A DNA stretch of 64,000 nucleotides from Eretmocerus hayati (taxonomy: Eukaryota > Arthropoda > Insecta > Hymenoptera > Aphelinidae): the NCBI GenBank assembly GCA_029851415.1, contig CM056741.1, positions 175,939,021 through 176,003,020 on the forward strand, in the 5' to 3' direction. Below the pieces are notes generated by a model that worked only from the letters and a program-made list of their open reading frames with translations, searched no databases and was not told the DNA's origin. The position numbers and the translations under genes are program-made. Positions 62,801 to 64,000 of this stretch are shown here, one piece after another (the stretch's first letter is position 1; every line of letters begins with the position of its first letter).

Positions 62801-63784
62801 AAGTAAGTGTTACAGTGCACGGTTACACATGGGTTACATGTTACGAGTAACAGTACACAACACAGTCACAGCTAAACATCCATCACACCCCCCAGCCCAA
62901 TAGGACTCCAAGAGAGGACCTGAGAATTCTCTCTCCTTAAGGCTTAGGGGAAATAAAATGTTTACATTTCGATTTTTACAGATCACTGAGTAGCACAAAC
63001 GACCAAAACACTAATTCAAGTGATGCATTTTCTCTTGCGCCATTAGAAGTCCTCGAAAAGCCAAAACGTCGAAAGAGAGCAAAAAAGGCTCAGTCGAATG
63101 TCATTGACGAAGAGCGACAACTCAATCGTCTCAACGATGACCCGTACATAGAAACGAGAGTGAGTACCAAAACGTACATACCTATATCAAATAATTTGTT
63201 ATACTAACGAGGAGCTCTTCATTATTTGTATTAGCCTCGTGGATCAATTCGCCCCAAGGTGTCACAAAAAGTACCAGCGAATAATTTACTTGCGATACCA
63301 GCTACAGCCATAAAAATAACTCCAATGCCAAGATTAGCAACACGTATTTGGGCAGCACCATTAATTCGTCTTTTCAATGATCACATCAAAGATATCTGTG
63401 ACTTCCCCCTAGGTGATTAAATTGTTTAATGGAAGAGCTTTTCAACAATCCATCCAACATCAAAAATTGGTATTGATGACATTTTTCAGATATTTCAAAG
63501 CATGGAACGCCCAGAGATATACCCGCGAGAAAATTGCCACATGTTTCCAGCAACTCTTCAAAGTGTCGACGCAAGTCTAAATCGGTTCCAGACTCGAATC
63601 CCACTACTCCGGCACGGCGAACAGAACAATTGTCTCCGCGACCAGATTTCCAGGAAGATCAACCTCAATCGGTTCAAAACCTGAATGATGATGAAGGTGT
63701 ATTCCAAAATGATGAAGTCCTGATACCTCCAATAAATGAATGCCCGCCACAATCTCATCTAGCTGTGACTCCAACAAATGTCAG
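59822..63784 (+). CDS. REC8: REC8-like meiotic cohesin kleisin, copy B (3' end outside window)
   Basis: Alpha-kleisin expected to replace RAD21 in meiotic cohesin. Fourteen exons join in phase: 59822-60021, 60726-60844, 60918-60999, 61069-61216, 61301-61380, 61470-61618, 61680-61757, 61830-61898, 61966-62078, 62350-62391, 62471-62682, 62982-63159, 63235-63412, 63490-63784; 647 residues, then a phase-2 donor at 63785 leading out of the window. The start MFYSIEILRKRK and the block VVATCDEILEG, then FSLYLSSHLTSGLLRIYKEQ, follow the REC8 N-terminal SMC3-binding domain closely. Exon 3 ends in a lysine-rich GKKKR, matching exon 3 of copy A. Exon 13 has LATRIWAAPLIRLF, matching ARLWAKKLHRNF in copy A. 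The centre is acidic and serine-rich, as usual for sites of phosphorylation and separase cleavage. The winged helix lies beyond 64000. Confidence 0.85.
60542..60586 (+). repeat. CA microsatellite
   Basis: Interrupted (CA)n tract of about 45 bp in kleisin B intron 1. Confidence 0.9.
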
Positions 63785-64000
63785 GTTCGTACAGTTATTC
63801 ACTCTGACTCAAAACTTAAATCAATCCTTTTTTTGAATGCGGATAATAACGAGATTTAAAATCTTGCTGTGGGCTTACTATATACCAATTTCTCAGGTTA
63901 TGCATCCATTTTTTACCCAGTGATCAATGAAAGCTGTCTTTTATAAATTTGCAATAGCTCAGAAACAAATAATAAGCATTGAACAACACTCCGTGAGTCA

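Overview
The window is a metazoan, almost certainly insect, nuclear genome segment: AT-rich, with short exons, GT-AG introns, and proteins whose closest remembered relatives are animal. Two meiotic-type REC8 kleisin genes and the gene content would fit a hymenopteran such as a sawfly or parasitoid wasp. That placement is inference; no marker gene settles it. Exon models were built by hand from splice sites, reading phase and remembered family sequences. All listed exon phases join without a stop.

The genes strictly alternate in strand, forming four head-to-head pairs. Left to right: REC8-like kleisin copy A (-, its 3' part runs off the left edge) | DNAJC11 (+); C1orf50 homologue (-) | importin-13 (+), which carries an intronless N-terminal DRC4/GAS8-like gene inside intron 8; XRN1 (-) | a spliced non-coding snoRNA host gene (+); carbohydrate sulfotransferase (-) | REC8-like kleisin copy B (+, its 3' part runs off the right edge). 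Gene functions are meiotic or germline cohesin (both kleisins), the mitochondrial MICOS/SAM contact site (DNAJC11), nuclear transport (importin-13), 5'-3' mRNA decay (XRN1), rRNA 2'-O-methylation guides (six C/D snoRNAs, one per intron) and Golgi glycan sulfation. No operon logic is implied.

The largest structure is a 12.1-kb block at 13004-25091. It has near-identical inverted arms of about 2.3 kb, an interior full of nested palindromes and no protein of recognisable origin. A 6-bp direct repeat (AGCACG) flanks it. It appears to have inserted as one unit between the divergent C1orf50 and importin-13 genes, which would otherwise sit about 1 kb apart.

Smaller repeats include hairpin MITE-like elements in introns (one with a clear 10-bp target duplication), a 305-bp tandem repeat, a cluster of AAAAGGGCGTAA words and a CA microsatellite. 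I saw no tRNA, rRNA gene or CRISPR array.
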